Assembly: GCA_026826555.1 (NCBI GenBank)
Contig: JAKSZT010053764.1
Location: 32,189,487 to 32,253,486 of the forward strand
Source of the DNA: Tolypeutes matacus
Lineage: Eukaryota > Chordata > Mammalia > Cingulata > Chlamyphoridae
Length of the DNA: 64,000 bases
Direction: 5' to 3'
The notes below the pieces were generated by a model that did no database searches, was not told the DNA's origin, and worked only from the letters and a program-made list of their open reading frames with translations. Below are positions 45,751 through 58,037 of the stretch, piece by piece; within the stretch, counting starts at the first letter, position 1; each line of letters opens with the position of its first letter. The position numbers and the translations under genes were made by a program.

Positions 45751-46949
45751 GGTGGCAGCAAGCCCTTGGCTGGCTGTGAAAGCTCTTCTAGGGGTGGAGA
45801 GCAAGGGGGCCAGTCATGATGTCAGAAGGTGAGGAAAGCAGGGTTGCTGGGAAGAAAGCTGTATGCTCAGCCTTTGGACTGAGCCTTCACCTCAGCCTGA
45901 TTGAATCCATTAATCAGAATCCTGCTGCCGGGTCAGCAGCAGGTAGGGAAAGAGGCCACTAGTGACTAGCTCCCAGAGTCTAGAAAAGGACCTCTCTGTT
46001 TGAAATTGAAATCACAGCCTTTTTATGTTGCCTGGAAGATTTAGAGGTCCATCTTTCCTTAGTATTTCCCCAAACCTTTTAGTCTATAAATTTACTGCTT
46101 AAGTGGCAAAATCCATCTCTCTTTCCACTAATTGCATGACATGTTTCTTAACTTGTCACTAAGAGGCATCACAAATTTAGTGGAAGGGAGGGACTCCGTA
46201 GGGCCAGCTCACACTGTGGTGCAGACATAGATCCTCCTCCTTTGCAACTGCTAGGATTCCTTCACCAGCCTGAGGGCGGTCACGTGCTCCTTCTTCAGTC
46301 TCATTTCTGTGGTCTACTCCATACTGTCCCCAAACTCTAGTAATGGACTCAGCCCAATTGGCTCAGTCCTGCTGCCCACACCTTCAGCTGAGAGAGACAT
46401 TCAAGTTGAAAATCTGATCAGGCCACCAGGAGACCCAGGATTTTGGTCTCTGATCTTCTGTCCCTTTTATGGAAATTACTTTTGAAAACTGGGCCTACAC
46501 AAACTGTTCGTTCTTGTTCATGAAGTCTAGATTCCTGCTCAAGCCTCAGCGACACCCCCTTCTTGGATTTTCAGTTTTGCAGCTTTCTTAAGCTGATACT
46601 CACGTGTGGGAGCAGAGCTTGGAGAGACTTTCCGGCCTTTTATCGTATCAGAACCAGCCCTTTCCTATGAAGCTCTTGGCTCTGAAGTAGAGCCCAGGTC
46701 CAATCCAGACTTTCCTTTCTTCAGGGCAAGTCTCTCTTTGAAACATCCTCTGTCCTTTCCAGCTTGGTTCTATCCTGTTTTAGTAGAGAGTTTCCAATAA
46801 AGTTACAAGCCAGAAGCAACGAGGTCAAGGCTTTAATTCTTTCCTCCAAGAAAACTCCTTGGTCCCTACGATAGACTCTGCTTATTGTTTACAAATGAGA
46901 ACAGAATCAAAAGGAAGGATTTTACTTCTCTACTATATTTATGTCAGGC
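45751..46949. other. unassigned sequence
   Basis: An AATAAA occurs at about 46796 downstream of a pyrimidine-rich tract, but I see no exon or transcript end that would give it meaning. Confidence 0.35.
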
Positions 46950-47185
46950 TTGGCCTTCGACTTGCTTTGGCCAATGATATGTGAGTGGAAGGGCAATGCG
47001 TCCCACTTCTAGGAGTCTACAAAGTTCTCCGTGCTTTCTTTTCCTTTGCCTTCTTGATCATGGAAGCCTGTGTTAAGACTGTGTTTCTGCCGTTTGAGTC
47101 CCCAAGTGCCTACACTGAACAAAGCCCTCCTACTGACCCAAGATATAAATTAGCATGAAACAAAAATAAACTTTGTTTTAAGCTA
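46950..47185 (+). mobile_element. possible old LTR-like 3' end
   Basis: 'ggccaatgatatgtgagtgg' and the closing 'aataaactttgttttaagct' recall an old mammalian LTR-like repeat. A DAS SINE sits just inside its 3' end. The family is uncertain. Confidence 0.4.
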
Positions 47186-47195
47186 CAGAGAATTT

Positions 47196-47279
47196 TTTTT
47201 TAGGAGGTACCGGAGATTGAACCCAGGACCTTGTACATGGGAAGCAGGTGCTCAACCACTGAGTTACAATCTGCTCCCC
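47196..47279 (-). mobile_element. DAS SINE, monomer
   Basis: Minus strand: 'gggggagcagattgtaactc', box B 'gggttcaatctcc' and a short A tail. TSD cagagaattt at 47186-47195 and 47280-47289. Confidence 0.88.
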
Positions 47280-47289
47280 CAGAGAATTT

Positions 47290-47879
47290 CTTAAGAGCTT
47301 ACTGTTATGTAGCCTTGCTTGTCCTGAACTTTGTAATTCCTAATCAATTGTATCTCCCTGTTTGCCAGAAGGAAGTTCTAGCTTCTAAGTTCCTATTGTA
47401 CCCTACCCTTAGGACAATGATCACTTATTTAACTTACATTTGCATTATTCAAAAAAGACCCGCCCAAAGGCATTTTCCTGTGTTTATGTAGAAACTTTTC
47501 TTCTTAAACCGTTTATATACACCTGACCATCCTCTCTGCCTTGCCCACTACAGGAGAAACCACGCATTTCCTGAGTTTGTAAGGACCTTAAGAGAAGACT
47601 TCTGTGCTAAATGTTAAAACTCACAATAATTAAAAAAAAAAGACTGAGTTAATATAGTATTCTAGTGAATGACATAGTTTTTTCATTCTATTAAGAGAAG
47701 ATGAGCATATTCATCAAATGACTCCTGGAGGGTAATTATCATCTTTTTATGGATTTTTTCCTATTGCCTTTTCCTTTCTGGAGTAAAAACAATGTCATAT
47801 TTGTTAACTAGTTCAATCCACTCAACAGCACAGAGCTAGACCTTGTCTTATGTTATTACTCCCATTTTATAGACAAGGA
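47290..47879. other. unassigned sequence
   Basis: No gene, RNA or named repeat recognised. Confidence 0.35.
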
Positions 47880-48112
47880 ATCTTGACCACGGTGGGCAAA
47901 CTATATCTGTGGGTCAAATCTGGCTCGTCACCTGTTTTTATAATTAAAGTTTTATTCAAACACAATCATACCATTCATTTACCTATTGTTTATAGTTGCT
48001 TTTGTGCTACAAAGGCAGAACTGAATAACTGAAATAGAGAGAGTATGGTCAAAAGAGCCTCAAATAGTTACTATCTGGCCCTTTAAGGAAAAGTTTGACC
48101 TCTGATCTAGAG
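47880..48112 (+). mobile_element. hAT-Charlie-type non-autonomous element
   Basis: 'ggtgggcaaactatatctgt', 'aaagttttattcaaacacaa', 'atctggccctttaaggaaaa', 'gtttgacctctga'. Same family as 50440-50672. Confidence 0.75.
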
Positions 48113-50439
48113 CATAGAGGGATCAAGTGACTTGGCTAAGGGCACAAACAATTCCTAATTGCTTCATGTTATAATTCCCCTTTTTTCGGGGGAGTGAATT
48201 TGTTCATTTTCTTCACTGTCACCTGCCTTCTTTCAAGTACTGTAAAGGAGACTGAGTCCAGCCTGAAGTAGGGATAAGTAGACTGTGAGTGAAACTTGTA
48301 TACCATAAAAATAAAGGTGAGCTAAATTATTGCCAAGGTATGTGAAAGCTAGAGGCTCCAGGGACTATGAGGAAATAATAATAATGTAAGTGCAGAATAT
48401 ACATCACAACCTCCAGGTGTCTTAGCTGCAAATGATAACTTTTGAGAGTTTACAACACAGGGGTGTTGTGGTTTTGTGATTTTGAATTGTGGGGTTTTAG
48501 TTTGCTATCTTTTACTCTGAGGTACAATTAGCCCCATTTCATACAAAAAAATTCCCAGCTTTTCTTTTGCAGGATGCCCTCCCCATTTTTCAAGAAGCCC
48601 AAGGTCATGAGAAAATTAGAGATTTTAAGCTTCACAAATACCTACATTGCAACCACAGATATTTACAGTAGAAGGTTACGACATCACACCTCAGGAGGTA
48701 TCCTGCATTTTGATAGGGACATGTACCTCGCCGATCTGCTTGAATTTCTTTCCAGGAGCATATTGGGGGACTTAATTCTAGCATATTTTATAGGTTCTCA
48801 CACAGCCACAGATTGCTTTATACCACTGCATAAATAACAAAGCTCTTCTGTACATTCCTTTATTTCCCCCTTTGAGCTGCAAGAATTGTGGCAGATCTGA
48901 GATTTGCACACATACTTGATATAAATGTGTTCTGAAGATGGGGAATAATAAGGACTAAACTTTTATAGGCCTCTCTCATTAAAACTCACCTTCAAAAAAA
49001 ACAAAAAACAAAAAACTCCTGCTCCTTCCTTATAATCAAATGACACCTCATAACCACCTAACCATTTTTAATATTCCCCAGACTCTACTGAGCCACGCTG
49101 GAGCTCAGACACTGTCTAGCTAGTCGGGGAAAAGAGTCTACCATCATATTTAAAAGCAGTTATTGGGACAGGTTTTACAGGCAGTGGGCTAGGACAATTC
49201 AGAAACAATTGCTTATGTGATAGTTGGAGGATTTGTCCCTGTCAAACAGTTAATATTGCTTTAATACATGAAGTAGGCTGTATAAGACGGCAATAATGAA
49301 AAATGTCAGGAAAGACAATATCAATTGTTATTCAACATCCACATCAAAGATTACTTTTTTGTCAGTAGCTTTCAGGAAATGTATTTTCCATCAGATCTGA
49401 TTGCGTTCCTCTTTGAAGTGCTCCATCCTCCCGGTAGATTTAATGTGACATCTAGGCACTTTTTAGTCCCTGGGCCTCCGAGGCGATTCAGAGAGGCACA
49501 ACAAGCCATCACAGGTTTATCCTCAAAGGCCGACACTGTCTGTCTGATTTATTGTAACTTTAAGAATCATCTCCAGCAAAGCATGAGCCTTGCTACCCAT
49601 CCACAGCTTCAGACTTTTATCAATTCATTTGTATGCAGCCAGTACCTCTTAGAGCTGAGAGCCCTATAGCCACTCATGGAAAATGCATTACCTGCGACTA
49701 ATCCTTTTTATCTTTAAAGTCTGTATTTTTTATGTATAAGTCATTTTGGGTTATCATAAAATATACATAATCTCCCCCCCCACCCAAAAAAAAAAAAAAG
49801 ACAAAATGGAAAGAGAATATATAATAAGTTATGAGCTACGGTGTCCTTATCAGCAAAGATTCTAAATAAATACTTCTCTTTATGTAAACACTGAGGGATA
49901 TAAAGCTGTGATTACTTTCAATGGGAAAGAGGAATGCTTCCGTCTTTATTTTATTTTTAGGTTTCAAAGTAAAACACTGAGATTAATCATTTAAAATATG
50001 CTGTGCATGCTTTCATTTTCCAGTTTATTCTTTGGGTGGGGGCAGCTGCTGTGGGAGGTGGAGGTGCCGGTGGAGTGTGTAGGGTGGGGGTGGAAGCTGA
50101 TGGTAGCCTGCTGCATTTTGTAAGTTTCCCAAATTGCTTCACTCCACAAACATTTTCCAAATTATTTGTGAATGGGTTTAATTAAGAGAACTGGGAATGC
50201 GTCTCCTGGAAGGATGAAAATGACTCTCCTGCACCACCCCTAGTCCAATCCAACGAAGTTGCAGCATGTGAACTTCATGGGGTATTTAGAGATCTATTCC
50301 CAACTTCATAAGCGCTATTAGCTGTCTTGTGTTCTGTAATTGTTTCATATATTCAAACTCTGCTCAGGCCTGAATCTTCCCAAGCACAGGAAGCTCCCTT
50401 CTATTTTAAACAGAATAGAAATGCCAATAGTGTTCGTGT
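48113..50439. other. mostly unassigned; candidate conserved block
   Basis: No transposon was recognised. About 49320-49690 looks constrained: it is repeat-free with a TCF/LEF-like 'catcaaagatta' and a balanced composition. An 83-87-codon open frame at 48574-48837 and a 114-codon frame at 49325-49669 have no recognisable domain. An A-run lies at about 49787-49800. Confidence 0.3.
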
Positions 50440-50672
50440 CCTGGAATGGGGAGGGGTCCACCCAATGTGGCCTGCACTGACTGAATCCTGCTGTGGCCTG
50501 TTTTTGTAAGTTTTATTGGAACCCGCCGCACCCATTTACTTAAATATTGTCTATGGCTGCTTCCATGCTACAATGGCAGAGTAAATGGTTGTGACAGAGA
50601 CCATATGGTCCACAAAGATAAAAAAAAATTTACTGTCAGGCCCTTTATGGAAAAAGTTTGTTGACCCCAGCC
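50440..50672 (+). mobile_element. hAT-Charlie-type non-autonomous element
   Basis: 'gctgtggcctgtttttgtaa', 'attgtctatggctgcttcca', 'gagaccatatggtccacaaa', 'ggaaaaagtttgttgacccc'. Confidence 0.82.
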
Positions 50673-51497
50673 TGGAACCATACCTGATTAAAAATTAATT
50701 GGTTAAATTAATTAGCCCAGTCTCAGACTTGGCCTAGCAGTGAAAAGTGTCATTGAAGATAGAGAAAATGGTCTTGAAGGAAGCACTACAAACTGTTGGC
50801 AAAAACTTCTGAGTGGGGAGTGAGACTATGGATGAGGGTTGAAAAGGCACCTTTAAAATTTTTTTTTTACTTTTGGTTTTTAGGAAATAGCGTGGTAGAC
50901 ATTGTTTAGAATCTGCCTGCTTTTTAGGGATGCTGGGCTAGAGCCCACTTGTATCTTTCTGTTGCAATGGGACAGTGGTTTCCAGGACATCAAAAGATAG
51001 TGCCCAGCCACGGGAGTTTTAGTGTCCCTTCATCTTTTTATAACCTCAGTGCCCAGCCACACTCAGATATTATCTGCATTGCTTCTAGCCCTCAGCCAGA
51101 GGTGGGGTTTCTTCACATGTCCAAACAATCTTGGGCCCTCAAGCTGGCATGGTTTAATGAACCGAGAGGCAGACCATGAGGGGTTTTCCTGCACGCCAAG
51201 GTCAAGCTCTGTGGGTTTAGTGCGGAGATTGTTACAAAGAGTGGGGGGTGTAGGTGGTCTGCTCCCTTTATTATCTTCCTGGGGCAGAAATTGTGAGTCT
51301 ATGTCTCACCACCATTGGGACTCTGGGGGGGCCCATTTCTTTCTTCTCTAATAAGAAACAGAAAGCAAAGAAACTTGATCTTTACATGAAAAGGGATTTT
51401 AAAACAGAAAACGTGCAGTCATTACATGTTGTCTTCCATTATTTCTACGGGCAGTTTATCTTTCGGAGATCTCACAGATCTTGTTGGAACTTGTTTA
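50673..51497. other. unassigned sequence
   Basis: No gene, RNA or named repeat recognised up to the TSD of the L1-related element. Confidence 0.35.
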
Positions 51498-51512
51498 AGA
51501 ACAATAGGCTGA

Positions 51513-54320
51513 CAGTGCCCCTACGGGAGTAATCTATGGTAAGGTAGAAGTGTGTAGTTGGGCACTGAAGAGATATGACAGGAGGGTAGTGATTCTATTG
51601 GGTTGGGCAGTGCAGGTTTGATAGGTGGGTAGAGTGGGGATGGTGGGTTGGACAGTCCATGGAACTGGGGGGAGGTTTGGGGGAGGGACCAAGTGAACCC
51701 TGGGGTTTGGCGGGTATGTGGTTGAAAGTACAAAGTTGGGAAAGCTCTTATGGCAATAAGATAAGGAAGGGTTACTGGTTTAGGGTGTTGGATGGGGAGC
51801 ATTTGGGACAGGGTGCATGAGGCACAGGCTTCTAGGGACTGTGTGAGTGATCATTTTGTCATAATGTGTATCAGTGGGAGGAGACCCACATATTGAGTGG
51901 GAAGGAGCTGGACTTCCATCCTGGGGAGGACTGATATATTCTCAAACAGAGGGGCCGGAGTCTATTGAGAGCATGGACTGTTCCTAATACGGGAGGACAA
52001 ACCAGTGTGTCAAGACCTCAGTGTTGTTGCAAGTGTCTATGAATTTTGTCATCCAACAAGTGAAGTTGGGTGGTCGCCATGGACCCCAAGTGAAGGGGGA
52101 AGGAGAAATAGCATAGATGGAACAGGGGGTATTTAGTGGGCAATGGAAGTGTTCTGCATGATCTTGCAATGATGGACAGAGGCCCTGTTAAATATCATCA
52201 AAATTTATAAAAGTGTACCATCTAAAATGTAAACCATAACGTAAACCATTGACCATGTTTAGTAGCTATGTTTCACTATTTGTATATCAGTTGTAACAAA
52301 TGTACCATCCACATATAAAAAGGCATTAATACAGGAAGGAGAAAAAGGAGAGAATGTTGGGTATATGGTAGTCCTGTGTATTCTGTATGTGACTTTACTG
52401 TGACCTAAAACCTCTTTGAAAACAAAATGAAAAAAAAGTAAGACACTGGGAAATAATGGAAGAAAATGTCACTGTAAATACAAGACAACAGATATTACAG
52501 TGATGAAAGGCAAAATGTCAAAAAAATTAAAAAAAAATATTTTTCATTATTTTTTAATACCGCAATATTTTAATTTTATTTTTAGTTTTTAAAAAATTTT
52601 TAATGCATTTTATTTCTTATATTTAAACCTTATAATTATTACTTCACTTTCCTATTCATTGTATTGCTATTTTATTGGCTCCATTTTTGAAGAAGCTTTG
52701 GATCACAGAAGGGTTAAAACTAGGGCAGGGGAGGATCATTGGTGTGGGGTGTCAGTGATGGGGGATACATGGGAGGAAGTTCACCTGGGCATACATATAT
52801 AAGGTATATAAATGTGTTCAAATGTTCATGGGGCATTGCCACAGTGGGTGGAGACTCCCACAATAACCGAGAGAATATTGAATTCCCATCCTGGAGAGCT
52901 CTCACACATTCTCTAGTGGAGTAGCAACAGTCCCCCAAGTGCAGGGGCAATGACTGGCAAAGGAGGATGATCTATTGATGGGCCCTTGATATTGATGACT
53001 ATGCTTATGAGCCTTTGCTGTTGAAATTGAAACTTAGCCTAGTGTTGTGGGGTGCCTAAGAGTTGTCTCCTGAGAGCCTCCTTGTTGCTCAAATGTGGCC
53101 TCTCTCTAAGCCAAACTCAGCATATAAATGCATTACCTTCCCCGCAGCATGGGACATGACTCCCAGGGATGAGCCTCCCCAGCACTGAGGGATTACTACC
53201 CAGCACCAACTAGCAATGCAATTGGAAAAAGACTTCGAATAAAAGGGGGAAAAGGTAAAGACAAATGAGTTTATATGGCTAAGAGACTTCAAAGTGAGTC
53301 GGGAGGTCATCCCAGAGGTAATGTTTATGCACATTTCAGCAGGATCTCATAGACTCCTAAGTGGATATTACCCCAAATAGTGGGGCTCCTGAGGGCTCTG
53401 GAGACACCAAGGTCCTATGGTCAGGGCAGATAGCTCTGGAGTTTGGTGCCTTGCCAGCAGGCCCTACTTTGGAGGTTGTGCTCCTGAGAGTAACAGAGTT
53501 GGACTCAATTATGGCTTTCCTACACGTGGCTCATCTGTCCCTTCTATTTAAACCTATATTTGATGCTGGAGTTGTTAGGTGTACATCCAAGACACTGTAG
53601 TCTTTGGACTGTCCACATGCCAGCTGGGCCTGGAGCCTCAGTGGAGTTGCAACACCTAGTCTCCAGTTCATTGGACTCACCCAGGACAACTAACAAGGAG
53701 GTGAGGATTGACAACTACCATACCAAGAAAATGAGAGAGCCTAGAGCTGCAAGCAAGAGAGTCCCATCCATCGGCTGTATGGGATCAAAGTTCTCTCTCA
53801 ATTAGAAGTGGAATGAACATCACCATCCCAGAATCCTCAGGATTGGGGAATGAACTATGGACTAGAGTGGACTTACTGGTATTCTACTATGGACTTATTG
53901 TATTCTAGCGATGGAAGAAATTACAACATAGATGTGGAGGCAGTGGCCACTGGAGTCTCTGGGGGCAGGGAGAGGGAAAAACAGTTGTAATACAGGGGCT
54001 TTTTTGGGACTTGGGAATTGTCCTGAATGACATTGCAATGAGAGTTATAGGCCATTTTATATTGTCCCATAACATGCAGAACTGTGTGGGACAGAGTGTA
54101 GACTACAATGTGAGCTATGGTCCATGCTCAGTGGCAATTCCCACGATGTGCTTATCAATTGCAAAGACTGTGCCACACTAATGAAGGATGTTGTTTATGT
54201 GAGAGGGTGTGGGAGGTGTGGGGAGTGGGGCATATGGGAATTCCTATATTTTTTGTGTAACATTTATGTAATCGAAGTATCTTTTAAAAAATAAAAAAAA
54301 TTATTATTAAAAAAAAAAAA
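51513..54320 (+). mobile_element. L1-related retroelement with two 3' ends in tandem
   Basis: One insertion bracketed by agaacaataggctga (51498-51512 and 54321-54335). No reverse transcriptase frame is present. Module A (51513 to about 52437) is G-rich and ends with a typical old L1 3' UTR terminus ('cagttgtaacaaatgtacca', then an A-rich tail at 52423-52439). An AT-rich spacer follows (about 52440-52690). Module B (about 52700-54320) repeats parts of A ('ccatcctgg-gag', 'cattgcaatga') and ends with a similar terminus ('ccacactaatgaaggatgtt', 'tgtaacatttatgtaa') and poly(A). The same 3' terminus is fused to U6 at 1531-1646. I read it as a 5'-truncated, non-autonomous L1 derivative. The family name is unknown to me. 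Confidence 0.65.
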
Positions 54321-54468
54321 AGAACAATAGGCTGAGTCTACAGTACCCTGTTTTCCAAGAAAGGAAAAAAAAATCATTTTCAAGTAATAAGAGTTTGAGG
54401 GTTTCCCATAACACTCCCATGTATCAATGAATAACATTAGGACATTTATTGTTATAGGTATTGCTGAC

Positions 54469-54948
54469 TGTGGTAGGTTGAATTATATATCCCAATTTAG
54501 ACATGTTTTTAATCTTAATCCATGTTCCTGTGGGAGTGAACCCATTGTAAATAGGACCTCATGAAGACATTATTTTTAGTTAAAGTATGGCCTGACTGAA
54601 TGAGGGTGGCTCTTAATTCATATTACTAGAGGCCTCATAAAGGGAAGAAACCAGAAGTCAGAAATTGGAGAATGTAGCACAGGAAGAAGCTGGAAGTCAG
54701 CGGAAATTGGAAGAGCAGGCCCAAGGAGAGAGAGATCGCCATGAGGCAGGGGCAAAGATACCAGCCGAGGAAACTCAAGGAATGCAGCAAGCCAGCACAG
54801 AATGCTAGAGACTCCGGGAGATTGACGAGCCTCTCTGATATCTAGACTTTGTACTTTTTCTAGCTTTAAAACCATGAGACAGTATATTCCCATTGTTTAA
54901 GCCAATCCAGTGTGTGGTATTTGTCATAGCAGCCTGGCAAACTAAGAC
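54469..54948 (+). mobile_element. MaLR-type solo LTR
   Basis: It starts tgtggtaggttgaattatat and ends 'ggcaaactaagac'. Internal signatures are 'gtaaataggacctcatgaag' and 'cattgtttaagccaatccag'. No internal viral sequence is present. Confidence 0.78.
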
Positions 54949-55059
54949 CCTGGCACATTAGCAATTTTGTGGAATCGTATTGCACACAAAGACTACACTC
55001 TTCAGTATGATGTAGAAACTTACCTTCCCGTCCTCATTTTTGCTGTTTCCCTCCCCGTG

Positions 55060-55437
55060 ACCACTCTGTGCCATTTGGCATTCCTGAAAAGTGGCATATA
55101 TGCTGGACCGTTTTTTATGTTGATCCTTCTATCTGGAATGTCTTCCATCCTCTACCCTCCTAGGGCTTGTTCACTTGGGAACTTAGCTTTTAAGATCTAG
55201 TACAATTCATCCCTTTCTCTGTGAAGTCTTCGATGATTTCTTCCCTTCCTTTCCCACAACCTCATTGCAGTTGTCCGCAGCACTTGGTTAAGCTCTATCA
55301 TAGTATTTCTCAAACTGTGTTGCCACTTTATTTACATGAGCTCCTTGAGGGTGGGACATGGCTTAATTAACCTCTATATCTCCAGTGCTTTGTATGGTGA
55401 TTTGCATTCCTAGATGCTCAGTGATTACTTGCTGGAA
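55060..55437 (+). mobile_element. L2 3' region
   Basis: Forward L2: 'ttctatctggaatgtcttcc', 'ctctgtgaagtcttcgatga', 'tgagctccttgagggtggga', 'tatctccagtgctttgtatg'. Confidence 0.82.
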
Positions 55438-56704
55438 AAAAAAGTGCAAGACTATAATTTTACAGCTGAAAGAAGTGTTGGAGAACATCTAGTCTCCAAG
55501 TTATTATTAGCTTATTTTTATTAATGTCTCCAACTTATTAGCATTCCAACTTATCCCTTATTTTGTTGTTGGAACTTGAAACATAAATTAGGCTTTTAAA
55601 AAAATAACATATCCCCTTGCAACCTCTTCAGGGCTTTTTCTGATACATTCCATTGTCCATCATCTCCCAGGTTGAGACTGTCTACTGCAGAGCTGGCCAG
55701 AGCCTCCAGTTCAGGGGCGGTGGGAAGAGATGATGGAAAGTTTTATTTGCTGTCAAACCTTATAAAAAGAAAAAAAAAAAAAAAAAAAACAACCCAAACC
55801 AAACTAAAGAAACAAAGGGCAAAAACTTACCTGTGGTAAGATTTCTGTCTTGACTCCAGCTCAGAAGGAGTTCAATTTCCATACCTGACATGCAAGAAGA
55901 CAACACTGCTCAGAGTTGAGGCTGTGAGGAGGCCAAACCTGGACTCGCTCCCACCCTCCTCACTCTGAACGGCAAGCATAAGGTGAGGCTCCCCACAGGA
56001 AGCAGGTGTGTGGCCTTTAATGCTCCTGCTTTTAGAGAAATTCCATTTACTCATGGCTTCCTTTGGTTTACCATTTTGCTCAGATCAGAGATGGGACCTG
56101 AGCAAGAGAGGAGAATACAGAGATCAGAACAAAGCAGTGAAGGAAGAGGGAGTTGAAGGCCTCAACATGGAGATGTTTCTGCCATGGGGACCATCATTTG
56201 CCCTGAGGTCAATAAGTCAAATGTGTCTCCATCTAAAATGGTTTTAGGGTATTATGAGGAAGTAGTCTCCTCCCCCTCCTCCTCGCTCACAACATGTACT
56301 TCGGTTTAACTTTATAACTGTATCCCTTTGGCAGATATAAATATCTTCTAGACCAAGTGTTCTATAGCAGAACACACATATCCCTGGGCTGGGTGTGCCT
56401 TTCAGGCTAATTGTCAAATAACCCTTTAGTCTAAGAGTGGGTCTCCGCAGGAATGAGACAAGGCAAGAGCTAGATGGTGAAGGTGGCAGCACAGGAGGAC
56501 AAAGAAGGTGGTTCAAGGCAAGGCAGGTGAAGGAAGACACCCAAGATAGCCTTCATCTTAGCCTCACAGTAGCATCTGCTCTCAAAGGAAATTCTCACTC
56601 TGGTAGCATCTGCCCCAGTCAGCTGCTGGTGCTGCTTCTCAAAGGCAGTTCTTGGAGATGTCCAACATCAGGCAGGATTTAGACCCTGGGTCACTTAAGA
56701 AATA
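55438..56704. other. unassigned sequence
   Basis: A long A-run lies at about 55769-55789. I see no gene or named repeat. The CT-rich and GA-rich tracts around 56270 and 56440-56540 are low complexity. Confidence 0.35.
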
Positions 56705-56895
56705 GGCGATTCGGTGGAACAGTGGACTCGGTGACCCCTTAGATTCTAGCCTAGCTTTGCCCTTACCAGTTGTGAGGCCCTGGGAAAATCCCTTCACTTC
56801 TCTGGGCCTCAAATGCTTATCTATAACAACAAAATGTTGGGTGAGATGATTTCTGAAAGCCCTTTACAGTTGAAATAAGTTTAGGATTCTTCGTC
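56705..56895 (+). mobile_element. MIR-like fragment
   Basis: 'ttgtgaggccctgggaaaat', 'cttcacttctctgggcctca', 'gtgagatgatttctgaaagc'. It ends where the L1 begins. Confidence 0.65.
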
Positions 56896-56908
56896 TTAAG
56901 ACTTTAAT

Positions 56909-58037
56909 GGAGACTTCCGGGAAGATGGCGGACTAGTAAGACACAGGAATCTCTTCTCCAGAAAAATAGCTAGAGGACAAGCTGAAACAGCCCCGAAAAA
57001 GATCTTCTAGGGTTTAGGACAGCAGGTGAAGGCTGCACACCACCCAGAGGAGAGAGGGACAGAAGAGGGAAATCGCGACTACAGAACTGTGAGTTGCAAG
57101 TAGCAGCTTCTGCTGCTGCTGGCACCCTCCCCGACACTCTACAGAATTCTCAGGCCCCTGGGCCTGCGACCACAGACTAAGGGGGCTTCAGGGATCTGCC
57201 ACTCCCGGAAAGGGGAGGGAGAGGGACACAGCCTTAGGCTGACTCAGGTTCTGACCTGAAATTTGGGCTGCAGAGCCCCACGGACCCTTCCACACGGCGG
57301 TTTGCCTTGGGAGCCTGGAAAGGACTGGAGAAATTCGATCCTCGCAACCTCCTTCTCTTCTAGCCTGGACTAATTGTTGAGGACACCACGGGAGAGGTGA
57401 GACAGAGCCTGGGGCGGACCCTGCTTTGGACTCCTAGGTTTGATCTGCCCTGTCCCGAGAGCCCTTCCAGGCTGGGTGGGGCTGCGCCATTGTTTGCCTT
57501 GGAACTTGCAAGGGGCTAAAGATATACAAACCTCCCAATCTCCTCCTCTACTAACAGGGACTGATTGTTGAGGATTCAGAAGGGAGTGGAAATATTTACT
57601 AGCTGGGAAAAGGGGGGCGCTACGAGAGAAGTCTGGAGAACTGTCTCAGAAAGTTTGAATCACAGGGCTCCTAGCCCCCAGACAGGAAGCTCTATCACAT
57701 TGATCTGGTCTGTGTCACAACAAATACACTCTGACCAGGCATTGAATTGAGAGCTGCCAACAAGCGCCATCTCCTGGCAGACCAAGGAAGTGCACATAAG
57801 AAAATTAATAAGAGAGGCTTTTCCTGGCCTCTATAGCCTCCCTGCCCAAGGCCCTAGGAAACGACTCTACAACCAATTACTGGGTCCAGTGCCCAGTTTT
57901 GAGCAACCAGCAGAACAATCCTAACAATCAAGGTTAAGCCAAAAATCAAAGAGCGGTGGTAACTCACAGCCTCCTGCCACTAAAACCCCATAAAGGAGAA
58001 AGAGATAGAGCATCTAAGTAAAATACAAACTAACCAG
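56909..58037 (+). promoter_or_regulatory. L1 5' UTR / internal promoter
   Basis: Begins ggagacttccgggaagatgg. The core aagatggcg at 56922-56930 matches a YY1 site in the place where primate L1 5' UTRs carry one. The region is GC-richer than the ORFs, as for L1 internal promoters. A CTCF-like motif on the minus strand lies at 57761-57780. Apparent short frames here are not L1 proteins. Confidence 0.75.
57761..57780 (-). promoter_or_regulatory. CTCF-like motif in the L1 5' UTR
   Basis: On the minus strand ctgccaggagatggcgcttg contains ccaggagatggcgc, a good fit to the CTCF core. It sits about 260 nt before the ORF1 start. Confidence 0.5.

Noticed and set aside
49739..49800. poly(A) tract as the tail of a processed pseudogene
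   Set aside because: No TSD and no recognisable transcript body upstream.
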